Positions 45,161 through 56,502 of a DNA stretch of 64,000 nt are shown in pieces. A model generated the notes under the pieces. The model saw only the letters and a program-made list of their open reading frames with translations. It was not told where the DNA came from and made no database searches. Source of the DNA: Neoceratodus forsteri (lineage: Eukaryota > Chordata > Ceratodontiformes > Ceratodontidae); contig JADMNL010000028.1 in the NCBI GenBank assembly GCA_016271365.2, forward strand, positions 55,818,001 to 55,882,000, given 5' to 3'. The translations under genes were made by a program, and so were the position numbers. Positions within the stretch are counted from its first letter, which is position 1. Each line of letters begins with the position of its first letter.

Positions 45161-46147
45161 TTATAACCAACTCCGAGGTGCACATTGCCAAGTACTATTG
45201 CCTTTCAGTGGGGGTCGCTGTAATCGTATGGTTGCCTTTATTCCATGGTCAACATAATTGTCATCACCGTTCTGACTTTGTCCTTATTGAGTAACCATTA
45301 TCGAGTAGCCATTATTACATGATACCATCTTAATGTGTATTACAAGTTATAATTATTTGTATTTGTTAACTAGAAATCATACACTGGTCTTCCCTAGTGG
45401 AGTTGCCTGGTACTGCACTCCCCTGCTATGGGACCATGGGGCCAGGCATGATGTGGAGCTATCGCTTAGTGGATCTGTGGGGAGTTGGTTAGTCTACTGC
45501 AATAATGACTCTTGCTGTGGGAGAAGATACTGATGTAATGGGTGAACATGCAATCTCAGTCATGCCCCACCAATGGGAGGGTCATTACACAGCCTCTGTA
45601 AATGTGATTGCAGCTTGTGTAAGGGCCTTAGCAACACACTGAGTTAAATACCCATCCTGCATTAATGGCATTCACCCCCAGCCCATCTGCCTCAAAGCTG
45701 CTGAATGACCTTGAGTATATTCATGTTGCCTCCCATAGTGGATGCATTCCCCTAGTAAGCCAGTATGTACTTGCCCTAATAGGGCTCTGCCATAGGGGTA
45801 TTTGTGGCAAGAGGGAATCTGGTCCTGTCACCTCTAGGATTAGCATGTGCATCTGAAGGGAAGCTAGAGTGGTAGTCCAGGCTGAGGTCACAGACCAAAG
45901 ACAGTATAGTTGCTGGGTGGAAAAAATGTAATGGAAAAAAAAAAACGAAACTATACAATGAAGCTTTGGTATTCTATGATTTTATGTTAGGATTTGTTTT
46001 ATTAATTTACTTCAAATAATACAATACAATCCATAAAATGAAATAATTGGTTACAGTACAATAGTTTCATAACCTGCACTTTTAATATGTTCTTAGATAT
46101 GTCATCTAGCACTTTTATACACAGCAGTGACCTAAAGATGAGAGAAG

Positions 46148-46148
<1 letters not shown>
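45161..46148. other. No gene seen
   Basis: No coding signal recognised between the repeat copies. Confidence 0.35.

Positions 46149-46201
<53 letters not shown>
46149..46201. repeat. (AT)n microsatellite
   Basis: About 26 uninterrupted AT dinucleotides. Likely length-variable. Confidence 0.95.
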
Positions 46202-46204
<3 letters not shown>

Positions 46205-46315
46205 ATTAAAGAGAAAAAAAGAAATTGCTGTTTAAATTAAAGCAATACATATTCTGCCTTACAGGACATCTTAATAGATGTGTTATTTTATTTGAACTTT
46301 TTACTTACTGTTTTA

Positions 46316-46465
46316 TACAGAACAGCACATAATACATTAATACCAGATAGCAAAAAGTCTATAGTGAAATGATTACAGTAGAGTTCGACATTGTTTTTCA
46401 TTTGTTACTACTGTTGGGGAAATACATAGATCAATGAATGAATAAATGGCTCAAAGAGCTGTTTA
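46316..46465. repeat. Dispersed repeat, copy 2
   Basis: Matches 45005-45160 with scattered substitutions and a short insertion (AATGAATGAATAAATGG) before CAAAGAGCTGTTTAG. Confidence 0.7.
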
Positions 46466-48030
46466 GAGTAAAGAAACTGAAACCATTGCAGCCAGTCTGC
46501 CAGGACCTGTAATAGAACGTGTTCTGACAATTTATTTTATAACATAATGCAGCCTTCAAGGTTGCAGGGTCCCTATCTTATTGCTACTGTATAAAGAATG
46601 AAGTTAATATAAGACTAATCGAGGAAGCAACCAATACAGCTCTTACTTTGAGTCCTGAAATGCTAAATAAAATAAAAGGCTCCACCCATACTATATGGTG
46701 GAATCAATACACTTTACAGTCCTCATTACCCTCCTGCACAATCCCATGCCAGCATCATAATACATAGGAAATTTAATCATTGCATTGTAACCTCAAGACA
46801 ATTCTGCTATTCGCATATATTCTCTCCACTTTGCGTAAGGGGTCTGTACATTGTTATAGCAAAGTTCTGTGTAGACAAAGGTGCTGTATAATTAAAATTG
46901 CTTAGTAAACCTAGCATTTAATGCTGTCATTATTAGTTTGGCATGCACATAAACAGAACAAGAGCACAAACTTGAAAACTAGCAAATACCTGGCATTAAA
47001 CTTTACTACAATAGTGTGCAACATTCAAAATAACTAATTGAATAGAACCAGCAATCCAGTGAAAATGTTATTAAGGATAAACTAGTCACAACAGTGTTAT
47101 GAGTGGCACCAACAGGGTTTGTAGTCAGTCTGAAAAACATACAGAAAATGCCATCTCGATAAAGGAAGACTTTATCATTATAGCCAGCCTTACATAAGAT
47201 ACAGTACCAGCCTGAAAGCTTACACCAATGTCACAAATACAGTTGTCAGGTACAAAACACATCTCTGAAAACTGTCCCATGGTTCTAGAAATATAGTAGT
47301 CAACCCCTTGCAGTCTCTCTGTTACCTCCTGTCAGTATTTACGAACTCAGAAACAATCAATCCAGACACTGCAGTGCCACATGAGGGGATGCTGCACTCT
47401 TGAGGTGCCGAGGTTGGGATAAAACATTAAACGGGGGTCCTGTCTGCTTGTTCTGGTCATTGTTCAGGTGGACATTATATGTTCAATGGCACAGCTCGAA
47501 ATGAATAGGGGATTTTTTGTTGCAAATCACATCATAACTGAACATACATCTTACAGAAGTCATAAATATGTTAATAGCAAGATATGCCAGTACCAAGTCA
47601 TACAAAATGCAGCATATACGTACAATGAAGGGGGGCAGAGTAAAGGGAAGGCAAATACCCCCCAAATAATATAATTCATTTATGCATACAAATTAAAGTG
47701 GCTTAAGCCCAAGCCAAATCATACAAAAGACAATCAAAAAGCTGCTAAATGTACACTAATCACTCTAACATTTGAAAAATCCTTCATTTAAATTTAATAA
47801 ATATTGAAAACCCCCTCCACCATCTAAAAATCTTCTGTGAGCCATGTAGAGCTAGATCATGTGAATACATTTTATACATAGCTCGGTTTATAAGAATGCT
47901 GAGTGTATCATATGTCATATATTTCGGGTTTAAAACCCATTATGGAATCCTTCCTGCCATATGTAGAATTTTACACAACAAAAAAAAACTGCAAGAGTTC
48001 CATCAAAATATTTTGGAATTAAGTGTGGGT
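46466..48030. other. No gene seen
   Basis: AT-rich sequence flanking the Gypsy insertion. No exon, RNA gene or transposon domain recognised. Confidence 0.35.
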
Positions 48031-48815
48031 TGTAACAAACGCACTCGGCAAGTCAGGTCCTCTGCTCCAACAGTGCCAACCTGAGAGCGCAATAGTGTGA
48101 ACAGATAACAGATAGGGTAACCCTCCTGTCTGTTTTTGGGTCTGAATCACCTTTAGTCTCGAGTTCTAGGGGGATTCAAACTGTGAACCTTATGCTAGTG
48201 TACTCAATGTACAGGCTCAGATACATACCCTCTTCGGGGATTGCGGTACAATCTTTCACCAGTGGCACCAAGCCAGACTTCCCAAATGAACCCTTAAAAC
48301 TCTATAAGAGACCTTAGGTATATTCTTACCTTTTCCCAGTTTAGTAACACCATCAAGCTCTTCAAAACAGCTGTCAGACTTAACCACGTATCCATCACAT
48401 GCAAGAAGAACTTGGAAGACACACCCAGACAGTATCTTGAAAAAATATTCTTTACTAAAAGATGATAAAAATATGAAAAATGTAAACACAGAACAATATA
48501 TCAGAGAGCTCGCAATCACATAAAAGAACAAGGGAAAATTACAAAACAAAACTCCTACCACAATACATTTAGATTTTTGCTATCTAAGGTATTACCTCTT
48601 GAAGTGCGTTTAAAGTTAGGTCAGAGAGCTGTGTCTCTCTGGAGTCCCAAAATGATATATCAACATTTCAGCATAAGTATCAGTTTAAACTCTGTGTCTC
48701 CACACCCCTTCTATGAGTCATCTAGCTGCTCCTTTTAGAATATAAAATTACAAAAAATAATTTCCTATCAGGAGGTATTTTAAATAAGGTGCCATCAGAA
48801 GAAAAATACATTTCC
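48031..48815 (-). repeat. Gypsy 3' LTR (left side)
   Basis: Starts TGTAACAAACGC and ends near ACATTTCCT. Matches 56503-57284 over its full length with roughly one difference per ten to fifteen bases by eye. Sequence outside and inside the edges is unrelated to the other LTR's flanks, which fixes the borders. Confidence 0.8.
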
Positions 48816-49241
48816 TATATATAACTCCTTAATTATACATGTTTCCTTTTAACTTAGCAACCCTACACCAGTACCAATGTGTTAAAAAAAAAAACACAAC
48901 AGAAATCAGCCTAATGATGTCCTGTTTCTGAAGTCATAAAGTCACATTTGATTTCCACTTCAAAAAGCCAGGCATAACATAAAAAGGTAATAAAATGCCA
49001 TTCTGAAGGAAGTCAGTTAAATTGTTTCTAGTTAGTTTACATATTCTGTAGCTTCACTGAAACCTGTGGGGGGCACCCATGGAAGCACAGGCTGTCTTAT
49101 GTGAGACAATCACATACTTTATTTTTATTTTACAGATATCATACAATAATCATAACCAGCTGGCCAAGCATCACACACCTCCCCACCTAGACTGAATTTG
49201 GGGGCTCTGTCCCCTGCATGGGTTGAGCTTCACAAGTCAGT

Positions 49242-49842
49242 TCACTCTTCATATAGACGCAACAAGCCATCTGTCTTCTGATTGGTCACTCCAGCCCTAT
49301 GTAAGATCGTCATGTCATACACTTGCAAGGCAAGAATCCATCTTAATAGTCTACCATTAGATTTTCCCATTTGTGTCAGCCAAACCAGAGAGTTGTGGTC
49401 AGTTTGCACCTCAAACTGCTGCCCATATAAGTATGGCTCTAACTTCTTTAGGGCCCACACTATGGCAAGACACTCTTTTTCCACAGTACAGTAAACCTGC
49501 TACCTGGGAAGTAACTTTTTACTCAGGTACACTACGGGGGTGATTTTTCCCTTGGTTGGATGTCTGACTCAGTACTGCCCCAATACCCATGTCTGAGGTG
49601 TCAGTTTGGACTATAAAGGGTCTGCTATAGTCAGGACTTGTCAATACAGGAGCACTGCACAGTGCCTCCTTCAGTCTGGTAAAGGCTTTTTCACAGGCTG
49701 GTTCCCAGGTAATTTTCTTAGGCATCTTTTTCTTTACCAGGTCAGCTAGGGGAGCAGCCAGGGCACTGTAATTGGGTACAAATTTCTTATAGTACCCTGC
49801 TGTCCCTAGAAAACTCCTGACCTGCTTTCTGGTGTGGGCCAT
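49242..49842 (-). pseudogene. pol: Gypsy RNase H domain
   Basis: Upstream part (49842-49519): RSFLGTAGYYKKFVPNYSAL, the RT-thumb/RNase H connection of Gypsy elements, and FIVQTDTSDMGIGAVLSQ, with the first catalytic aspartate. After a frame break near 49510 the frame resumes with EKECLAIVWALKKLEPYLYG and FEVQTDHNSLVWL (second and later acidic residues), and ends at a stop at 49242. This is the 3'-most pol domain, followed directly by the 3' UTR and LTR; no integrase follows it. Confidence 0.85.
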
Positions 49843-49889
49843 GCCTTGATCACCTATTTTTACTTGGTTAGGATGGAGCTGTCCCTGGC

Positions 49890-50600
49890 CTACAACATGC
49901 CCAAGGTTGCCACTTCAGCCATAGCCACCTGGCACTTCTCAGCTTTGACGGTGAGCCCAGCCCTCTGCATCCTGCCCATCACTTCCCTAAGGTGGGACAG
50001 ATGTTCCTCCCAGCTGGCACTAAAGATGGCAATGTCATCCAGGTATGCCACGGCGTACTCCTCAGCACCATTTAACACCTGGTTCTCCAACTGTTGGAAA
50101 GTGGCCAGGGTGTTCTTCATTCCAAAAGACATTACTTTAAATTCAAATAAGCCTATCGCAGTGATGAAGGCTGACTTCTTCCTAGCTCTTACAGTTAACT
50201 CTACCTGCAAGTACCCCTTTGTCAGGTCAATAGTCATAAGGCAGATCACCCCTCCCAACTTGTCCAGGAGTTCTTCCATCCAGGGCATCGGGTGGGCGTC
50301 TGACTTCATGACTGCCTTCAGTCCACGATAGCCCACAAAGAAATGAGTAGAGCCATCTCGCTTGAGCACAAGGACTACATGTGAGGCCCATGGGCTGTGG
50401 GATCACTGGATTACACCTAAATCCAGCATTTCCTCCTTGTCCCTCCTAATGTCCTTTTGGACAGCCTCTGACACCTGATATACTGGCGTCTGTGTTCCAG
50501 TCTCCACATCGTGCGTTGCTACGGAGGTTAGTCCAGGCTTGGTGCCCATGAGGAAAGGTTCCTTGACAAGTAAAGGCAACATTTTGGATTTGATTTTTAT
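49890..50600 (-). pseudogene. pol: Gypsy reverse transcriptase
   Basis: The N-terminal segment near 50500-50400 gives HDVETGTQTPVYQVSEAV, the usual entry motif of Gypsy RT. The palm follows in 50369-49890: CLMTIDLTKGYLQVEL (first aspartate), FKVMSFGMKNTLATFQQLEN, and AVAYLDDIAIFS with intact YLDD. A stop near 50405 and a frame break before RNase H interrupt it. The 5' edge meets the nested LINE near 50560-50600. Confidence 0.85.
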
Positions 50601-53060
50601 TTCATCAGAATTGACAGTAGTGGAAAAAAGAGTATGTGCCCCCTAATGTTGTTGAATGCACTATCTCTACTGATAGAAAAGTTATTCCAATAAATGCAGC
50701 ACCAACAGTATATAAAAGGCATTACTCCAAATTTAATAAATTGCTGTTTAGAAAACATCTTCAGGGCTACCATGGTATAGGATTTTTCTTATTCTGGACA
50801 TAAATTCAGCAGTGCAGGAATTTACAACAATTTTTGTAGAAGCTTGTGATATTTTTTCTCCTCAGAAAAAGGTTAATCAAAGACTAAATCATTTGCCATA
50901 GATAACAATAAAGATTAAGAAACTGATTAGGTCAAGAAATCAACTTTGGAAAAAGGCTAAAAAAATATTAAAGAGTGAAGTTTGGGATAAAATAAAAAGA
51001 TAAGAAACAGTAATTCAGGAAATAAGGAAATCAAAAGCATTTTATTATAAACAAAAAATTAAAGAAACAACTGATCCAAGTGCTTACTGGTCCTTAATAA
51101 AAAATCTTACAAAACCAGTTAGAAATTTGGCTGAGATAAAACTCAGCCAAAATGGTACAGTATAGTGCTTGAAACAAACAGTGCTGAGGATTATTTAATT
51201 AACTACTTTATAAACCTCCCTGATCTGAAATCAAAAATCATATCTTGTACAAATCAAATGTGTGATGTAGAACAAGGGGACCTTCAAGACGGAAATTTAC
51301 CCAAGTTTAGATTTATAACAGTGACTAAAAAGGAAATCTTAAAAATCATATATAAGCTAAAGATAAATAAGGCAAGTGGTCCAGATAAGATAGATAATAG
51401 ATTGCTTAAAGAGGCTGCTTTGGAACTATCACCAATATTACGGGATAAATTGGAGTCTGAGGGAGGGACAGTTCCCACTTAGTTGGAAACTTGTCAAAGT
51501 GATCCAGATAGATAAAGGTGGAGATCCCATGGACGTTTCAAATTACCACCCAATGGCTTTATTATCAACGGTCTCTAAGATACTTGAAAAGATTGCCTAT
51601 GGTCAGCTGATGGAGTACCTTGAGAAATATAATAAATTAACCCAATACCAATCTGGTTTTAGGCAGGGCAGGTCCACGGCTACTGCACTCATGAACTTCT
51701 TAGATCTTATAGCCACCCCTCTTGGGGATGCAAAGTCCATGGTGCTGGCATACATGGACCTGTCAAAAGCATTTGATCTAGTAGATCACAATATCTTGAT
51801 AAGTACATTGAAGACAATAGTTGTGGAGGAAGAAACTAGTGGCTGGTTCAAGTCTTATCTCAACAAAAGATCTCAATTTGTTGTTTTGAATGGCCAGCAG
51901 TCAAGGATGGACTATGTGACAAGAGGGGTACCCCAGGGATCTATCCTGGGTCCCCTCTTGTTCATAGTCTATCTAAATGACTTACAAAATTGTATTAAAC
52001 ATTCGCAAATCTGACTTTATGCGGATGATACCGTTTTGGTATCAGTAGGAAAAGATCAGGAAGAGGTAGTTCAAAAACTGCAAAGTGATTTCCTTGTCAT
52101 GCAAGGGTACTTTTCCTCTCTGGATTTACTTTTCCCTAAAAATACAGACTATGTTTTTGCCCCAGAGGAAAAGTATCCCAAAATTAAAGATAATGTCCCA
52201 GGAAGGTAAGATTTTGGAGCAAACTGCAACATATAAGTATCTAGGGGTACTAATAGACCAACATTTAACATTTAAACAGCATGTAATGAAATTAATAAGG
52301 AAAACCAATGCAAAGATTGGAGCGTTAAGACATATATCAAATTGTATGACAAAAGAAATTAGATTGACCATGGTAAACCAATTAGTATTACCGGTAATTG
52401 ACTATGGAAGTCATATTTATAGGCATACCACAAAAAAGCAATTGGATAATTTGGATGTTCTTTATAATAAGCTTGCAAGATTTGTGTTAAGATGTGAATT
52501 TAGAACACACCATTGCATAATATATACTGAACTTGGCTGGAATCCTTTAAATTTGCGGCTTAAGGGTATTTATTAAATCAGGTACGGGTTTATTTAAAAG
52601 TAAATCTCTTCATAGTTTAAAAGTTATATTACTAAAGCCAAATCATGGATTAAATTTAAGAAAAGTGTGGGTGCAGAGAATTGATAATACCAAAATCACA
52701 AATCAATTTAGTGTGATGACTTTCCAGCATAAGGTTGCTTCTAACTGGAATTGCCTTCCACTTTTCTCCGAGATTTAAATATCTCTGATACCACCTTTAA
52801 ACAGCAATGAATCATGAATTGGGTTTCACTGTTATTGTAAAGGTGAAAAGAACGAAGCAGTTAAACTGCTAGTGATTTACTTAATGAATGATTATTTGTC
52901 ATGTTTGGTAAATTGTTTTTATTTATTATGTTATTTGTATATGTCTTGTATTTTTGTATTTTGACATTGTTGTAACAACTAGTATTTTACTTAAATAGGT
53001 ATGCCTTGCAGACAGGGATTTTCAAACCCCAGTGGCTGTATTACTGCATAAATAAAATGT
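50560..53060 (+). mobile_element. Nested LINE (L2/Rex-like), 5'-truncated
   Basis: Plus-strand LINE lying between the Gypsy integrase and RT blocks. The RT part is well preserved (51165-52576); the endonuclease is not evident, with only degenerate sequence at 50600-51160. The 3' end carries GCATAAATAAAATG near 53045. Insertion is opposite to the Gypsy sense and later than the Gypsy insertion. Confidence 0.8.
51165..52576 (+). pseudogene. LINE reverse transcriptase in nested element
   Basis: LKINKASGPDKIDNRLLKEA at 51355, then after a shift SNYHPMALLSTVSKILEKIA, QYQSGFRQGRSTATALMNFL, MDLSKAFDLVDHNIL (palm A), RGVPQGSILGPLLFIVYLND, and, after one stop at 52012, LYADDTVLV (palm C, intact YADD). 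The C-terminal block 52200-52570 shows YKYLGVLIDQHLTFKQHV and LVLPVIDYGSHIY. Only a few interruptions, so it is one of the younger LINEs here. Clade L2/Rex1-like by pattern; not resolved further. Confidence 0.85.
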
Positions 53061-53084
53061 CACCTACACTACCTACCGACCTAG

Positions 53085-54511
53085 ACAGTGGCGCAAGACC
53101 TCCCTTACTTCCTGGATCTTGTTCTGAGCCAGCTCGGGTGACAGTTTAACTGCCTCCACAGAGGACTCCCTTGCTTTCTTCCAGCAAGTCCAGAAGGGGT
53201 CTCCTTCATCCGTCCCTCCCCAGGACTACATACAAACAAGCGTCAGTCCTATTAGCATATGGCTTCATCATGTTGACATGGTACATTCTTTCGGTATGTC
53301 TTCTGTCAGGTAACGCTATGATATAGTTCATGTCATTTACCTTTCTAACTACTTTGTACAGTCCTGCTCACTCAGTCTGCAGCTTGTCTTTCTGGACCAG
53401 GATAAGGACCTTGACTTCCTGGCCCATCATGTATGAGCGAGCTCTGACTCTGTGGTCGTACTACACTTTTTGTTTCTGCTGGGCAGCTGCCAGGTTGCTC
53501 TGGGCTGTCCCCATAAGCTCCTTCAGCCTTTCCCTAAACCTAAGGATGAAATTCACTACGGGAATGCCCTGGGTGGTGTATTTGCCTTCCCAGTCCTCCT
53601 GGATCAAGTCTAGGGGCCCACATACCCGGCGTCCATATAACAGCTCGAAGGGGAAAAATCCTGTCCACTCTTGGGTCACCTCTTTTTATGCAAATAACAG
53701 GTGGGGAAGCTATTTGTCCGACTCCCTCCCATGATGTTCAGCAAATGCTTGGGGCATTGACTTCAGGGTACCATTAAATCTTTCCACAAGCCCACTGGCT
53801 TGCGGTTGATAAGGAGTTGTGTGCCTTTGCACCACCCCACACTTCTCCCACGAGCATTTCATCAGGTCCACATGAAGAAACACCCTCGATCAGTGATAAC
53901 CTCCTGCAGAAACCCAACACGAGAGAAAATCCCAAGTACGGCATCTGCCACTTTGTCTGTCCTCAGTGAGGATAAAGTGACTGCCTCTGGATACTGGGTG
54001 GCATAATCCACCACAGTCAGGATGAACCTCTTCCCGGAGGAGCTGGGGATATTGAAAGGCCCCCCCCGCCTATATCCATTCCCACTCTCTGGAATGGCTC
54101 CTCCACTATGGGCAATGGAATTAGGGTGGTTTGGGTTTTCTTAACTGCCTTCCCTAATTCTTGGCACTCGTGACAAGACCTGCAATACTCCTTAACCTGT
54201 TGGGTGAAGTTGGGCCAATAGAAATTCTAGGCCAACTGCTGTGCAGTGCGCGTGATTCCCAGATGACTAGACAAATGAATATCGTGTGCAATCTTGAGCA
54301 ACTGCTCATGGTACCCCTGGGGAATGACAAGCTGCCTGCCTATCAGCCCTCCCTCTGTCTTAGCATCCTGAGTATACATCAGTCCATTTTCCCAATAAAT
54401 GTTATGTTTACCGTCACTGCTCTGTACTCTCTCAGAGTCTTCCCAAGTCCTCAGCTTCTCTAGACTAGGGTCACTTTTCTGAGCAGCTACAAACTCCTTA
54501 CACATTCCCAA
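53085..54511 (-). pseudogene. pol: Gypsy integrase, upstream of RT
   Basis: From 54511 down: IYWENGLMYTQDAKTEGG, IAHDIHLSSHLGITRTAQQL (the two zinc-binding histidines), then in a broken frame YWPNF and YCRSCHECQELGK (the CxxC pair) at 54170-54150. The core begins KRFILTVVDYA near 54020 and ends with FELLYGRRVCGPLDLI near 53600. The C-terminal module has YKVVRKVNDMNYIIALPD and ERMYHVNMMKPY near 53350-53270. It is followed by SPELAQNKIQEVREVLRHC, the kind of linker that normally precedes a Gypsy RT. Stops and shifts throughout. Confidence 0.85.
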
Positions 54512-54660
54512 GGCGTGGGACAGGTCCCGTCAGGACACTCAGGATCACTGTCATCCCTATCCTCTGACAGTGAGTCACCCCTCCTTCTTCAGAATAACCC
54601 TCTGTAGCTGTTTGGTTAACTGCTACTGGGGTCATTCTACCGTTTTCATTTGTCTCCATA

Positions 54661-55010
54661 TCAGGGACACAGACTGGGAACCAGCCTCCCAGTGGTTTCC
54701 ACAATGGCTTCTATGAGGTCAGGCGAACTACAATTTCCCCTTCCCACTTGACTACAGGTAACTGCACACACCATCCCCTGTTTGAGATTGTTACCAAGGA
54801 TGACATCAACTGCTAACGTTTTGGCTGCAGCCACTTGTTGCACAGTTTCCCCTGTTTCACCCCAGTCTAGGTGAACACTAGCGAGTGGCAATGTTTTCTC
54901 CTCACCAGTGAACCCTTGTACAGTTACAGATTTATTGGGTGTTAGCTGACCAAGCTCTACCAGATCCCCTTTTACCAGTGTCAGAGATGCCCACTGTCCC
55001 TTAACCCTTG
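54661..55010 (-). pseudogene. pol: Gypsy aspartic protease
   Basis: A DSG active-site triad lies at about 54990 (LRDSG) and is followed by a frameshift into SLTLVKGDLVELGQL. Further on, LPLASVHLDWGETGETVQQV and AVDVILGNNL correspond to the flap and the ILG motif before the protease end. It would cleave the Gag-Pol polyprotein. It sits between the zinc knuckle and the integrase. Confidence 0.7.
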
Positions 55011-56287
55011 TGTCTGTACACTATTCACCATTACTTGGTGCATGTGTTCCCTCATGTTCACAGACATGCCTCCAGGGACACACAAACAGACCACCTCTTT
55101 CCTAGCCCCATTTTGCATATTGCTCATCCTTTTGAGACAATGTCTGGCAATATGTCCAGTTTCTTTACAAACCCAACATTCATTTCTTTTCTCAGAGAAA
55201 TCTTTTCTTTGACATCTGGGGCTAACTGGTTTCGGTGGAGGCAGTGGGGTTTTAGCTGCCCTGAAGTGCACTTTTCCCTTTCTGCACTGCACACACCCAA
55301 TTCGCTCTCAGAGCAGGTCTGCTCTTTGGATAATGGTCGAGAGTTTAGCAGCCTCTTGCACTGTTTTGGATCTCGGTCCTCCAGCCAGGGTTTCAGCTCT
55401 GCTGGGCATGCCCAAAAACTGCTCTAACAATAGAGTATTTTCAGTTTTATCTACAGTTTGCTTCAATTCCTTCCCACCAACTTTTAAAACAGGCGTTGTT
55501 TCATGGCTAGCTCCTCATAACTCATATCAGGGCTTCTCCTGAGCTTACGGAATTTAGCTCTGTATGCTTCTGCAGTTAAATCAAACTTTTTAAAAGTGAA
55601 GTTTTAAGTTTGCTGTAATCATTACTGCCCTCATTGTCCATTTGACCCAATGCATCCCGAGCTTTCCCAGTAAGTAGCAGGAATAGTTGGAAGCTCCAGG
55701 ATCCTCTAGGAATCTTTGCCTGAATACAAACTTTTTCAAAGGAATTTAAAAAGGCATCCATATCGTACCCCTCTTTAAATTCAGCTATCAATTTGGAATT
55801 TAATTTGTAACCCAGTCCTGTAGTTCCAATTAACCCCAAGTCACTTACCTGCTCTGGTGCTGGTGGTTGCAGTCGTAGCTTCTCCAGTTCATGTTGCCTC
55901 TGGCACTCACTCTCTTCACTCTCCACTTCTTACCATTCTCGCTGCTCTTCTCTCTGAACTCCAGCTCCATTTGGTGCAACTCAGTCTGCAGCCTGATTGC
56001 TTCTGGCTCCAGAATGCTGGTGACTTTTCCTGCTGCTGTGGCCCTTCACTTGCACTGGCCCTGTTGTCCTCCTCACTGGATCTGGACACTGTACTGGCCA
56101 CTGGCCACTCCATGCCCAAGGTTTGGTCCTTCACAGTCACAGTCTGTGACTCAGTGCTCTGGGCATCTGCTGCCATCAGGGCATCCATGAGATTCTGCTT
56201 GTTGGCTTTCCCCTCACACTGGACTCCTCTGTCCTGGCACAACTGCCTCAAGTAGTCTGCGGTGTACTCGCTGTAGTTAGAAGCCAT
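54981..56287 (-). pseudogene. gag: Gypsy gag with SAP-like start, SCAN-like capsid and zinc knuckle
   Basis: Starts MASNYSEY at 56287 with the SAP-like motif. After a one-base loss near 56030 the frame shifts. The matrix/capsid part is in 55926-55576: GYDMDAFLNSFEKVCIQAKI and FLLLTGKARDALGQM. After another shift near 55600 come AEAYRAKFRKLRRSP and PAELKPWLEDRDPK, the pattern shared between Gmr1-like capsids and the vertebrate SCAN domain. The C-terminus has a CCHC zinc knuckle, CWVCKETGHIARHC (55190-55150). Gag would package the element RNA. Confidence 0.8.
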
Positions 56288-56502
56288 CTTCTTCCCTAAC
56301 TATGGCTACTCTAACTTGCACTTTAGAAAAAAAAATAAAACAGGTAAGAAATTTGACTGTAAATAAAATTAAATCGTTCTGTTTTCTCTTTTAAAAAAAA
56401 TCACTGCCTTCTTTTGCAAGTGAGTTGTACAGTACTACGCTGACACATTGAACAGTTAAAGCTTGTGTTACCAAATTTTTTTGCACTGCTGCCAACCAAA
56501 TC

